From Pseudomonas syringae pv. cilantro (GTDB lineage Bacteria > Pseudomonadota > Gammaproteobacteria > Pseudomonadales > Pseudomonadaceae), in the NCBI RefSeq assembly GCF_001293775.1, contig NZ_LGLN01000071.1:38176-84376 (forward strand): a stretch of DNA of 46,201 nucleotides, given 5' to 3'. Below the pieces are notes generated by a model. It did not search any database. It was not told where the DNA came from and saw only the letters and a program-made list of their open reading frames with translations. Numbering within the stretch: the first letter of the stretch is position 1; each line of letters starts with the position of its first letter. Below, piece by piece: positions 1 to 7,846 of this stretch. The translations under genes were made by a program, and so were the position numbers.

Positions 1-10
1 AACCGCTGTA

Positions 11-80
11 TGACGCAGAGCGTCACGAACACAAGGAGGACGCAGAGCGTCCAGAACTGCATGCCGACGCGGAGCATCGG
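11..80. repeat. Cluster of three REP-like palindromes
   Basis: Three short inverted repeats follow each other: TGACGC-AGA-GCGTCA at 11-25, GGACGC-AGA-GCGTCC at 38-52, and a less perfect CCGACGC-GGA-GCATCGG at 64-80. They share the core GACGC-RGA-GCGTC, which is the type of short extragenic palindrome common in P. syringae-group genomes (recalled, not searched). They lie before the thioesterase gene and are not part of its reading frame, although the frame happens to be open through them. Confidence 0.75.
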
Positions 81-101
81 CACGATAGTCATGCACAAGC
101 C

Positions 102-232
102 TGCTTCTGCCCGAAGGGCCGGGGACGACCGAGGCGGCGATCCGCATTGTTCGCGAAGACTGTGTTTCAGGCGACCCGATTTCTGCGACTGTACGGGCCA
201 TTTCGCGAACAAGTTCGCTCCCGCAGATCCTG
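102..232 (+). repeat. Composite extragenic repeat, copy 1
   Basis: This stretch starts with TGCTTCTGCCCGAAGGG, has TTGTTCGCGAAGAC in the middle and ends with TTCGCGAACAAGTTCGC, so it carries an inverted TTCGCGAACAA-type pair. The same blocks in the same order are found on the minus strand at about 13212-13336, between dgoD and the transporter gene. It looks like a dispersed intergenic repeat (BIME-like) and not like coding DNA. Confidence 0.65.
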
Positions 233-279
233 ACTTCGCTACACTCCCGCCAATAGCATTCACTCAAGCAGGAGCACGC

Positions 280-741
280 ATGGTCTGGGATCGGGCAACG
301 CCTTTCGTCATTGACCTGAACGTCGGCGCCGAAGACATCGACGGGCTGGGGCATGCCAACAACGCCGTATACGTCTCCTGGCTGGAGCGCTGCGCCTGGC
401 GGCATTCGCAGTATCTGGGCCTGGACCTGACCGAGTATCGGCGTCTGGACCGTGCCATGGCGGTGGTCAGGCACGAGATCGACTACCTGGCCAGCGCCTA
501 CGAGAACGACGACCTGCAACTGGCGACCTGGATCACCGATTGGGATCGCCGCCTGAAAATGACCCGCTGCTTTCAGCTCAAGCGGCCTGCCGACAACCTG
601 ACGCTGTTACGCGCGCAAACCACCTTTGTCTGCATCGAACTGTCCAGCGGGCGACCCAAACGCATGCCCGCCGAGTTCATCGAAGGCTACGGCGCAGCCA
701 TTCTCGACAACGACGTTTCAAATCCGCACGCCGGGCAGTAA
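280..741 (+). CDS. Acyl-CoA thioesterase, hotdog fold (YbgC/4HBT family)
   Basis: The 153-residue product is a single hotdog domain of the 4-hydroxybenzoyl-CoA thioesterase type and should hydrolyse acyl-CoA thioesters in the cytoplasm; the substrate cannot be read from sequence. The N-terminal motif D-x-D-G-L-G-H-A-N-N-A-V-Y, about residues 24-36, is the family's active-site signature (Asp followed by the HxNN helix). The frame is open back to position 10, but the upstream part runs through REP palindromes and has no protein character. The ATG at 280 is preceded by AGGAG and gives the usual family length. A hairpin overlapping the stop codon separates it from dusC. Confidence 0.85.
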   Translation: MVWDRATPFVIDLNVGAEDIDGLGHANNAVYVSWLERCAWRHSQYLGLDLTEYRRLDRAMAVVRHEIDYLASAYENDDLQLATWITDWDRRLKMTRCFQLKRPADNLTLLRAQTTFVCIELSSGRPKRMPAEFIEGYGAAILDNDVSNPHAGQ

Positions 742-757
742 ACTGCCGGACTTTTTT
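731..757 (+). terminator. Terminator overlapping the thioesterase stop codon
   Basis: CCGG-(G)-CAG, loop TAAA, CTGCCGG, then A-C and six T. The left arm uses the last codons of the thioesterase gene and the stop codon lies at the start of the loop. It ends only 13 bases before the dusC start, so dusC must rely on readthrough or an upstream promoter. Confidence 0.6.
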
Positions 758-769
758 CGAGTGTGACCC

Positions 770-1722
770 ATGCAAATTGCTCTGGCGCCCATGGAGGGGC
801 TGGTTGACGACATCCTGCGCGATGCCCTGACGAAGGTCGGTGGCATCGACTGGTGCGTGACCGAATTCATTCGAGTATCCGAGCGTTTGATGCCGGCGCA
901 CTACTTTTACAAATACGCTTCGGAGTTTCACAAGGGCGCGAAGACTGATGCCGGCACGCCATTGCGGCTCCAGCTATTGGGCTCCGACCCGGTGTGCCTG
1001 GCCGAGAACGCCGCGTTCGCCTGCGAGCTGGGCGCACCGGTGCTGGACCTGACTTCGGTTGCCCGGCCAAAACCGTCAATCGCTCCCGTGGCGGCGCAGT
1101 TCTGCTCAAAGAACCGGAACTGCTGCACACCATCGTCAGCCAGGTGCGCCGGGCCGTGCCCAAACCTATTCCAGTCACCGCCAAGATGCGCCTGGGCTAC
1201 GAAAACACCGACCTGGCGCTGGACTGCGCCAGAGCGCTGGCTGACGGCGGAGCAGCGCAAATCGTCGTCCATGCACGCACCAAGGTCGACGGCTACAAGC
1301 CGCCCGCGCATTGGGAGTGGATTGCGCGCATTCAGGAGGTGGTCAAGGTCCCGGTGGTGGCCAACGGTGAAATCTGGACCGTTGAGGATTGGCGTCGCTG
1401 CCGTGAAATCTGCGGCGCGCGGGACATCATGATTGGTCGCGGGCTGGTAGCGCGCCCCGATCTGGCCCGGCAGATTGCTGCGGCGCAGAAGGGTGAAGAG
1501 GTTGTGCCGATGACCTGGGCCGAGTTGCAGCCGATCCTGCGCGTTTTCTGGCAGCAATGCCTGGTCAAAATGACCCTGATCCAGGCGCCGGGCCGCTTGA
1601 AACAATGGCTGGCCCTGCTGACCAAAAGCTACCCGGAAGCCACCGTGCTGTTCGACACGCTGCGGCGCGAAACCGACTGCGCCCGCATCAGCGTATTGCT
1701 CGGCTGCTTAACCAAAAGCTGA
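770..1722 (+). pseudogene. dusC: tRNA-dihydrouridine synthase C, frameshifted
   Basis: DusC reduces a specific uridine in tRNA to dihydrouridine with FMN and NADPH. The first part ([10 protein letters not shown], then TEFIRV and [10 protein letters not shown]) runs in one frame up to about base 1050. The rest ([43 protein letters not shown]) continues in the next frame back. The break falls in what should read LDLNFGCPAKT: the bases CTGGACCTGACTTCGG lack one A compared with the codons for L-D-L-N-F-G. Restoring it would give one protein of about 317 residues, close to the E. coli DusC length. The catalytic Cys of GCP lies just after the break. It may be a true single-base deletion or a base-calling error; the remainder shows no other damage. 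Confidence 0.85.
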
Positions 1723-1758
1723 CCCCGGCGAACGCTCAAAAAAATCTGAAAAACCCCT

Positions 1759-1786
1759 CTTGAAAAGCAAACTGCCGTCCCTATTT
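1759..1786 (+). promoter_or_regulatory. Sigma-32 heat-shock promoter of ibpA
   Basis: CTTGAAA at 1759-1765, a 13-bp spacer, then CCCTATTT at 1779-1786. The RpoH consensus is CTTGAAA, 11-16 bp, CCCCATNT, so the -35 is perfect and the -10 differs at one fixed base. Transcription would start near 1793, giving a leader of about 58 nt. Confidence 0.8.
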
Positions 1787-1850
1787 TGCTGATCAGGCGA
1801 TGCCGAAGACGGGTCGCTCTAACCACTCGCTGATAAACAGGAGAATTGTT
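1787..1850 (+). promoter_or_regulatory. Probable ROSE-type RNA thermometer before ibpA
   Basis: The end of the leader reads TCGCT, GATAAAC, AGGAGAA, ATG. ROSE thermometers, known from small heat-shock genes including Pseudomonas ibpA, have a U(U/C)GCU element that pairs with the Shine-Dalgarno bases at low temperature. Here UCGCU faces AGGAG across a 7-nt loop. Upstream bases (GATGCCGAAGACGGG) may form a further hairpin. The call rests on this motif and on the gene it precedes; folding was not computed. Confidence 0.6.
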
Positions 1851-2294
1851 ATGGCTACTGCATTTTCTCTGGCTCCACTGTTTCGCAACTCAGTGGGATT
1901 CGACCGCTTCAACGATCTGTTCGAGTCGGCGGCACGAAATGAGACAACCAGCGGCTACCCTCCCTACAACGTGGAGCGGCACACCGATGACCATTATCGT
2001 ATCGTGATCGCTGCAGCAGGCATGCAAGAGCAGGATCTGGAGTTGCAGGTCGAAAAAGGTGTGCTGACCGTGATCGGCAGCAAGCGCGAGCAAGAGGCCG
2101 AAAACGTGACCTATCTGCATCAGGGTATTGCCCGGCGTGAATTCAAGCTGTCGTTCAGGCTGGCGGACAATATCGAAGTCAAAGGGGCCGATCTGTCTCA
2201 CGGCCTGCTGAATATTGACCTGGTACGGAACGTGCCGGAAGAAGCGAAACCAAAACGCATTCCGCTCAATAGCCAGAAAGCGCTGGAAAACTGA
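1851..2294 (+). CDS. ibpA: Small heat-shock protein, Hsp20/IbpA family
   Basis: The 147-residue protein is a cytoplasmic holdase that binds unfolded proteins and keeps them ready for refolding by DnaK/ClpB. It has a short hydrophobic N-terminus (FSLAPLFRNSVGFDRF), an alpha-crystallin domain from about 38 to 128 (YNVERHTDDHYRIVIAAAGM; conserved core GVLTVIGSK) and a C-terminal PKRIPL, which carries the I-x-(I/L)-like tail used for oligomer assembly. The ATG at 1851 follows CAGGAG at good spacing; the frame extends to 1800 only by chance. A sigma-32 promoter and ROSE-like leader precede it, and a strong terminator follows. It is a single-gene heat-shock unit. Confidence 0.93.
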   Translation: MATAFSLAPLFRNSVGFDRFNDLFESAARNETTSGYPPYNVERHTDDHYRIVIAAAGMQEQDLELQVEKGVLTVIGSKREQEAENVTYLHQGIARREFKLSFRLADNIEVKGADLSHGLLNIDLVRNVPEEAKPKRIPLNSQKALEN

Positions 2295-2347
2295 TCCGTC
2301 AGGTGACGTGAATCCAGCGGCACGTAAACAGCAAGCAAGTCACAGGA

Positions 2348-2376
2348 AAGGCACCCTCGGGTGCCTTCCTTTTTTC
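2348..2376. terminator. Terminator between the convergent ibpA and GGDEF-EAL genes
   Basis: AAGGCACCC, loop TC, GGGTGCCTT followed by CCTTTTTT. The U-run serves the plus strand (ibpA); on the minus strand the stem follows the GGDEF-EAL stop codon almost at once, so it may act in both directions. Confidence 0.8.
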
Positions 2377-4546
2377 ACTCCTGTGAGGCCGCTGCCTGCG
2401 CAGGTCGCCTGAGTTGCAGCAAAGACTCGAACTCCGGGCCGGGCAATGGTTCGCTGAACAGGTAGCCCTGATAGTTGTAACAACCCACCCGTTCAAGGAA
2501 CGCCAGTTGCTCCGGGGTTTCGACGCCTTCGGCAATGACGTGCAGGTTGAGGCTTTGTGCCATGGCGACGATGGCACGGATGATTTCTGCATCGTTGGGG
2601 TCGCTGGTGGCGTCCTGAACGAATGACTGGTCGATCTTGAGCGTATCCACGGGCAAGCGCTTGAGGTAGGTGAGCGATGAATAGCCGGTGCCGAAATCAT
2701 CCATGGCAAAGCCCACGCCCAGATCTCTGAGCTTGCGCATCTTGAGAATGGTGTCGTCCAGATTCTGAATCACGATGCCTTCGGTGATTTCCAGCTTGAG
2801 CATGGTGGCCGGCAAGTGATGCTGTTTCAGGCTATGTTCGACGCGTTCTACAAAGTCGCTCTGACGAAACTGACGCGGGCTGACATTCACGCCCATCAGG
2901 AAGCGATCTTTCGAGACCAGGCCCTGACTCAGTAGCAGCCCGCCAATTTTACAGGCATCGTCGAGAATCCGGCTGCCAACCTCCAGAATCATGCCGCTTT
3001 CTTCGAGTATCTGGACGAACTGATCGGGTGGCAGCAGCCCGTATTCGGGGTGCTGCCAGCGCAGCAGGGCTTCCGCGCCGGTGATCTGATTGGTGCGACA
3101 GTCGACCTGTGCCTGAAAATGCAGGTGAAATTCGTTGCGTGCCAGCGCCAGGCGCAGGTCGTTTTCAAGGCGCAGGCGCTGACTGACCGCCTGTTGCATG
3201 GACACATGGAAAAACTGCGAGGCGTTGCGCCCGGAATCCTTGGCCCGATACAAGGCGATATCGGCGCGTTTGAGCAGGTCGGCCGGGGTCAGTCCGTCGT
3301 CCGGAATCAGCACGATGCCGATGCTCGGCGTTACCTGTAAACGATGGCCGTCGAGGAACATCGGTTCGGCCAACAGATCTCGCAGACTGTCGGACAGTAC
3401 CCGCACCTTGTGTGTGACTTCGTCGAGAGAGCCGTCCAGCCCGCAGATCAATACCACAAACTCATCGCCACCCAGGCGGGCCACCGTATCTTCCTGCCGC
3501 ACGCTGGCTTCAAGGCGCGCAGCCACGACGTTCAGCACGCTGTCACCCACCGGATGACCAAGCGAGTCGTTGATATGTTTGAAGTGATCGAGATCGAGGA
3601 ACAGTAGCGCACCGCGCAGGTTCTGGTGCTGGAGCAGGGACAACTGCTGGCTGAGGCGGTCCATCAGCAGGGCACGATTGGGCAGCCCGGTCAGTGGATC
3701 GTGATAGGCCAGATGATGGATCTGTGCCTGGGCGTTCTTCAACTGGCCGATATCGCGGGCGTTCATGAGCAGGCAGGCGGTGTCGTTGAGAGTGATGAAA
3801 TCGACTGAGATATCCAGCACCAGCGGGTCGCCGTTTTTGTCGCGACCGCTCATTTCCCGGTGATGAACGCGACCTTTCTGACGCAGTTCATCGACCATGA
3901 ATTCGCGTTGCAGGGTGTCGGTCCAGATACCGATTTCATGGGCCGTGCGGCCGATCACTTCCTGAGCACTGAAGCCGGTCAGGCGGCAGAAGCCATCATT
4001 GACCTCTACATAGCGGCCCGACTCGATTTCAGTGATGGTGATCGAGTCCGGGCTTGAGTGAAACGCTTTGGCAAACTTCTCCTCGCTGGCCTCCAGCGCC
4101 GCCTGGGCACGTTTCTGGGTGATGTCCATCAGCGTGCCCGCCAGCCTCGACAGCTGACCCTGATCATCCCGATAGATTCGCGCACGGCTTTCGAGCAGGC
4201 GCGAGGTGCCGTTTTTCAGTTGAAAACGGTAGATGAGCTGCAGGTAGTCGTCACGATGTTCGATTGCTGCATGGTAGGCCTCACGCATCCGGCAGCGCTC
4301 TTCGATGGGTAACCTGCCGAAAAACTGCTCGGCGTCATCGTCGAAGGGCAGTGCGTCCATGCCATGCAGAAACGCCGCCTGCGCCGAGGCTTGCAGCCTG
4401 TTGTGGGTGACGTCCAGATCCCAGGTGCCCATCTGCGCCAGATCCAGCGCCAGTTCCAGGCGCTCACCGGTCTCCTTGAGCAGGCGCAGCGCATCAGTGT
4501 GCGTCAGCCCGGCTGGCGATGAGGCGGTGTGCGGCGGGTTGGGCAT
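2375..4546 (-). CDS. PAS-PAS-GGDEF-EAL cyclic-di-GMP signalling protein
   Basis: The 723-residue protein has two PAS sensor domains (about 28-143 and 150-268), a GGDEF domain (about 275-445) and an EAL domain (about 455-705). No transmembrane segment is seen, so it should be cytoplasmic. The cyclase site is intact (ARLGGDEFVVL), with an RxxD inhibitory site (RQED) five residues before it. The EAL site is also intact: EALLRW, the DDFGTGYSSL loop, LKIDQSF, IAEGVET and YQGYLFSEP. It can therefore be a true bifunctional enzyme, or a phosphodiesterase with a regulatory GGDEF domain. The ATG at 4546 was chosen; a TTG 13 codons upstream (4585) is possible, and neither has a strong ribosome site. The ligand of the PAS domains is unknown. 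Confidence 0.9.
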   Translation of the reverse strand: MPNPPHTASSPAGLTHTDALRLLKETGERLELALDLAQMGTWDLDVTHNRLQASAQAAFLHGMDALPFDDDAEQFFGRLPIEERCRMREAYHAAIEHRDDYLQLIYRFQLKNGTSRLLESRARIYRDDQGQLSRLAGTLMDITQKRAQAALEASEEKFAKAFHSSPDSITITEIESGRYVEVNDGFCRLTGFSAQEVIGRTAHEIGIWTDTLQREFMVDELRQKGRVHHREMSGRDKNGDPLVLDISVDFITLNDTACLLMNARDIGQLKNAQAQIHHLAYHDPLTGLPNRALLMDRLSQQLSLLQHQNLRGALLFLDLDHFKHINDSLGHPVGDSVLNVVAARLEASVRQEDTVARLGGDEFVVLICGLDGSLDEVTHKVRVLSDSLRDLLAEPMFLDGHRLQVTPSIGIVLIPDDGLTPADLLKRADIALYRAKDSGRNASQFFHVSMQQAVSQRLRLENDLRLALARNEFHLHFQAQVDCRTNQITGAEALLRWQHPEYGLLPPDQFVQILEESGMILEVGSRILDDACKIGGLLLSQGLVSKDRFLMGVNVSPRQFRQSDFVERVEHSLKQHHLPATMLKLEITEGIVIQNLDDTILKMRKLRDLGVGFAMDDFGTGYSSLTYLKRLPVDTLKIDQSFVQDATSDPNDAEIIRAIVAMAQSLNLHVIAEGVETPEQLAFLERVGCYNYQGYLFSEPLPGPEFESLLQLRRPAQAAASQE

Positions 4547-4613
4547 GGGTTCACGAGCCTTCGATAAGTGAAGCCGGTAAAGCAATGGGTCCGCGTCCTG
4601 CTGCGGTGTCTAT

Positions 4614-5486
4614 CTACTGTGTCTGCGCATCGAGCAATTTCATGAATGCTCTGGCCGCATTCGACAGCGTGCGTTCGGTGTGCAGGATGTAGCCTAGCTG
4701 GCGATTGAGCTGCACGCCCGGCAATGGAATGCGCGCCACCTGTTCGTCCAGCATGGTGCGTGGCAGCACGCTCCAGGCCAGTCCGATGGACACCATCATC
4801 TTGATGGTTTCCATGTAGTTGGTGCTCATCGCAATGTCGGGTTTGAGGCCCTGGGCTTCGCACAGCTTGCTGACAATGTGGTGAGTGAACGTGTTGCTGC
4901 CCGGGAACACCGCCGGGTAACGCACGATATCTTCCAGCTTCATAGGGCCGCTGTTGGCCAATGGATGCTCCGGCGCGGCGACGAAGTCCAGCGGATCGTC
5001 CCACACCGGCACGGCGCGTATCAGCGCATGCGGCTCTGGGGCCAGTGTAATCACTGCCAGCTCGGCGCGCCCGTGAAGAACTTCCTCATAGGCGATTTCC
5101 GAATCGAGAAACTGAATGTCCAGTGCGACTTTCGGGTAAGCGCGGGTAAACGCCCGCAGCACCGGCGGCAGGCGATGCAGCCCGATGTGGTGACTGGTTG
5201 CCAGGGTCAGCCGGCCGGTGACTTCGCCAGTCAGGTTGGTCAGTGCGCGGCGGGTGTCGTCCAGCACATTGAGGATCTGATAGGCGCGCGGCAGCAGGGC
5301 GCGACCGGCTTCGGTCAGGCTGACCTCGCGGCCCAGACGGTCAAACAAACGCACATTGAGTTGCTGCTCCAGACCGGCGATGCGCTTGCTGATGGCCGGC
5401 TGGGTGACGTACAGCCGCTCACCGGCACCCGAGAAGCTGCCGGTCTCGGCGATGGCGATAAACGCATTGAGATTGGCGAGGTCCAT
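4614..5486 (-). CDS. LysR-family transcriptional regulator, divergent from leuC
   Basis: The 290-residue protein has the LysR winged HTH at about residues 1-60 (LNAFIAIAETGSFSGAGERLYVTQPAISKRIAGLE) and a periplasmic-binding-like effector domain from about 90 to 290. LysR regulators normally act as tetramers and control the divergent neighbour. Here that is leuC, 145 bp away, with a GGTTATCC/GGATAACC inverted repeat in between. The same gene arrangement (LysR next to leuC) is recalled from P. aeruginosa (PA3122-PA3121). A role in leucine synthesis control is an inference; the effector is unknown. Confidence 0.88.
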   Translation of the reverse strand: MDLANLNAFIAIAETGSFSGAGERLYVTQPAISKRIAGLEQQLNVRLFDRLGREVSLTEAGRALLPRAYQILNVLDDTRRALTNLTGEVTGRLTLATSHHIGLHRLPPVLRAFTRAYPKVALDIQFLDSEIAYEEVLHGRAELAVITLAPEPHALIRAVPVWDDPLDFVAAPEHPLANSGPMKLEDIVRYPAVFPGSNTFTHHIVSKLCEAQGLKPDIAMSTNYMETIKMMVSIGLAWSVLPRTMLDEQVARIPLPGVQLNRQLGYILHTERTLSNAARAFMKLLDAQTQ

Positions 5487-5501
5487 GGTCGTATTCCATT
5501 T

Positions 5502-5562
5502 GGTTATCCAGGCGTAAAAATTTATTAATTTGAGTTATTTAATCACAATCCCTAGGATAACC
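5502..5562. promoter_or_regulatory. LysR/leuC intergenic operator and leuC promoter
   Basis: An 8-bp inverted repeat, GGTTATCC at 5502-5509 and GGATAACC at 5555-5562, flanks a very AT-rich segment. A plausible leuC promoter lies inside: TTGAGT at 5530-5535, 17 bp, TAGGAT at 5553-5558. The right arm of the repeat overlaps the -10, the left arm lies 15 bp before the LysR start codon. A protein bound to both arms could control both genes. Confidence 0.5.
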
Positions 5563-5631
5563 GTACAAGCCAAAGGCTCATCTTCATGATTGCCCGAGGC
5601 ATACAAAGAAGCTGATGAGGAAGTACGTCCG

Positions 5632-7059
5632 ATGGCCGGAAAAACGCTTTACGACAAGCTCTGGGATTCGCATTTGGTCAAGCAGCGCGACGACGGTTCA
5701 GCGCTGATTTACATTGACCGCCACATCATCCATGAAGTGACCTCGCCGCAAGCGTTTGAAGGCCTGCGTCTGGCCAAGCGCAAGCCGTGGCGGATCGACT
5801 CGATCATTGCCACCCCCGACCATAACGTGCCGACCACGCCGGAGCGCAAGGGCGGTATCGAGGCCATCGAAGACCAGGTGTCGCGTCTGCAAGTGCAGAC
5901 CCTCGACGACAACTGCGACGAATACGGCATCACCGAATTCAAGATGAATGACCCGCGTCAGGGCATCGTCCACGTCATCGGCCCGGAGCAGGGTGCAACC
6001 CTGCCGGGCATGAGCGTGGTCTGCGGTGACTCGCACACCTCGACCCACGGCGCGTTTGGCGCACTGGCCCACGGCATCGGCACCTCCGAGGTCGAGCATG
6101 TGCTGGCGACCCAGTGCCTGGTGGCCAAGAAGATGAAGAACATGCTGGTGTCGGTCGAAGGGCAATTGCCGTTCGGCGTGACCGCCAAGGACATCGTGCT
6201 GGCAGTGATCGGCAAGATCGGCACCGCAGGCGGTAACGGTTACGCCATCGAGTTCGCTGGCAGCGCGATTCGCGACCTGTCGATCGAAGGCCGCATGACC
6301 ATCTGCAACATGTCCATCGAAGCCGGTGCGCGGGTCGGCATGGTTGCCACCGACGAGAAGACCGTCGAGTATGTCAAAGGCCGTCCGTTCGCACCGAAGG
6401 GCGCTGAATGGGACCTTGCCGTCGAAGCCTGGAAAGATCTGGTGTCCGACGCTGATGCGGTGTTCGACACCGTGGTCAAGCTGGACGCCGCGCAGATCAA
6501 GCCGCAGGTCAGCTGGGGCACTTCGCCGGAAATGGTCCTGGCCGTCGATCAGAACGTGCCGGACCCTGCGCAAGAGCCGGATCTGGTCAAACGTGGCTCC
6601 ATCGAGCGCGCCTTGAAATACATGGGCCTGAAAGCCAATCAGCCGATTACCGATATCCAGCTGGACCGGGTGTTCATCGGGTCCTGCACCAACTCGCGCA
6701 TCGAAGACCTGCGCGCTGCTGCGGACGTTGCCAAGGGTCGCAAGGTGGCTGCAACCATCAAGCAGGCCATCGTGGTGCCAGGCTCGGGGCTGATCAAGGC
6801 CCAGGCCGAGAAGGAAGGGCTGGACAAGGTGTTCATTGACGCCGGTTTTGAATGGCGCGAGCCGGGCTGCTCGATGTGCCTGGCGATGAACCCGGATCGC
6901 CTCGGCTCCGGCGAGCATTGCGCGTCCACCTCCAACCGTAACTTCGAAGGCCGCCAGGGCGCCGGTGGCCGCACACACCTGGTGAGCCCGGCAATGGCCG
7001 CTGCCGCCGCGGTCACGGGCCGTTTCATCGATGTTCGCGAATTGAGGAATCCAGCATGA
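5632..7059 (+). CDS. leuC: 3-Isopropylmalate dehydratase large subunit
   Basis: LeuC with LeuD isomerises 2-isopropylmalate to 3-isopropylmalate, the second step of leucine synthesis. The 475-residue protein is of the aconitase family: [22 protein letters not shown] near residue 130, FIGSCTNSR near 345 and [11 protein letters not shown] near 408 supply the three cysteines for the 4Fe-4S cluster. The frame opens earlier at 5590, but the ATG at 5632 has GAGGAAG upstream and begins the conserved [14 protein letters not shown]. The stop overlaps the leuD start by 4 bases (ATGA), so the subunits are translationally coupled. Confidence 0.97.
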   Translation: MAGKTLYDKLWDSHLVKQRDDGSALIYIDRHIIHEVTSPQAFEGLRLAKRKPWRIDSIIATPDHNVPTTPERKGGIEAIEDQVSRLQVQTLDDNCDEYGITEFKMNDPRQGIVHVIGPEQGATLPGMSVVCGDSHTSTHGAFGALAHGIGTSEVEHVLATQCLVAKKMKNMLVSVEGQLPFGVTAKDIVLAVIGKIGTAGGNGYAIEFAGSAIRDLSIEGRMTICNMSIEAGARVGMVATDEKTVEYVKGRPFAPKGAEWDLAVEAWKDLVSDADAVFDTVVKLDAAQIKPQVSWGTSPEMVLAVDQNVPDPAQEPDLVKRGSIERALKYMGLKANQPITDIQLDRVFIGSCTNSRIEDLRAAADVAKGRKVAATIKQAIVVPGSGLIKAQAEKEGLDKVFIDAGFEWREPGCSMCLAMNPDRLGSGEHCASTSNRNFEGRQGAGGRTHLVSPAMAAAAAVTGRFIDVRELRNPA

Positions 7060-7697
7060 AAGCCTTTACCCAGCACACTGGCCTGGTCGCGCCTCTCGAT
7101 CGCGCCAACGTCGACACTGACCAGATCATCCCCAAGCAGTTTCTCAAGTCGATCAAGCGCACGGGCTTCGGCCCGAACCTGTTCGACGAGTGGCGTTATC
7201 TGGACGTCGGTCAGCCTTATCAGGACAACTCCAAGCGTCCGCTGAACCATGATTTCGTGCTCAACCACGAACGTTATCAAGGTGCCAGCGTGCTGTTGGC
7301 GCGGGAAAACTTTGGCTGCGGTTCCAGCCGCGAGCACGCGCCGTGGGCACTGGAAGAGTACGGTTTCTGCGCCATCATTGCGCCGAGCTACGCCGATATC
7401 TTCTTCAACAACAGCTTCAAGAACGGTCTGCTGCCGATCATTCTGGCTGAAGACGACGTCGATCAACTGTTCAAGCAGGTCGAGGCCAGTCCCGGTTACC
7501 AGCTGAGCATCGATCTGCAGGCGCAGACCGTGACCCGTCCCGACGGCAAGGTGCTGAACTTTGAGATCGATGCATTCCGCAAACACTGCCTGCTCAATGG
7601 CCTGGACGACATCGGCCTGACCTTGATGGATGCCGAAGCCATTGCCAGCTTCGAGAGCAGGCACCGCGCCAGCCAGCCGTGGTTGTTTCGCGACTGA
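7056..7697 (+). CDS. leuD: 3-Isopropylmalate dehydratase small subunit
   Basis: This 213-residue swivel-domain subunit completes the isopropylmalate isomerase with LeuC. Family landmarks are the start [29 protein letters not shown], the block [15 protein letters not shown] near residue 85 and [17 protein letters not shown]. The length is normal. GAGGAATCC in the end of leuC provides its ribosome site. In the P. aeruginosa and P. putida layouts as I recall them, a methyltransferase gene stands between leuD and leuB; here only 149 non-coding bases do. Confidence 0.97.
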   Translation: MKAFTQHTGLVAPLDRANVDTDQIIPKQFLKSIKRTGFGPNLFDEWRYLDVGQPYQDNSKRPLNHDFVLNHERYQGASVLLARENFGCGSSREHAPWALEEYGFCAIIAPSYADIFFNNSFKNGLLPIILAEDDVDQLFKQVEASPGYQLSIDLQAQTVTRPDGKVLNFEIDAFRKHCLLNGLDDIGLTLMDAEAIASFESRHRASQPWLFRD

Positions 7698-7720
7698 GCA
7701 TCGGGCAACGGTCAGCTTGA

Positions 7721-7756
7721 TTCGCGAGCAAGGCGTTCATTCGTCTTGCTCGCGAA
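7721..7756. repeat. Perfect 12-bp inverted repeat after leuD
   Basis: TTCGCGAGCAAG at 7721-7732 and CTTGCTCGCGAA at 7745-7756 are exact reverse complements around a 12-base loop. There is no T-run, so it is not a standard terminator. The TTCGCGA(A/G)CAAG core is the same as in the composite repeats at 102-232 and 13212-13336, which suggests a REP element. A hairpin here could stabilise the 3' end of leuCD mRNA. Confidence 0.75.
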
Positions 7757-7846
7757 GGCATTTTGGCCGTGCGATAAATTTTTTGCCGTATTCAGCGTTA
7801 TCAACAGGCGTTGTCTAATAGCGCCGCTGCACACATTGAGGATGTT

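Noticed and set aside
11..80. Short spaced repeats as a CRISPR array
   Set aside because: Only three copies of a 15-17 base palindrome, irregular spacing, no cas genes; they are REP-type elements.
10..279. Possible N-terminal extension of the thioesterase
   Set aside because: The stretch runs through REP hairpins and a dispersed repeat, is absent from the family, and the ATG at 280 has a good ribosome site.
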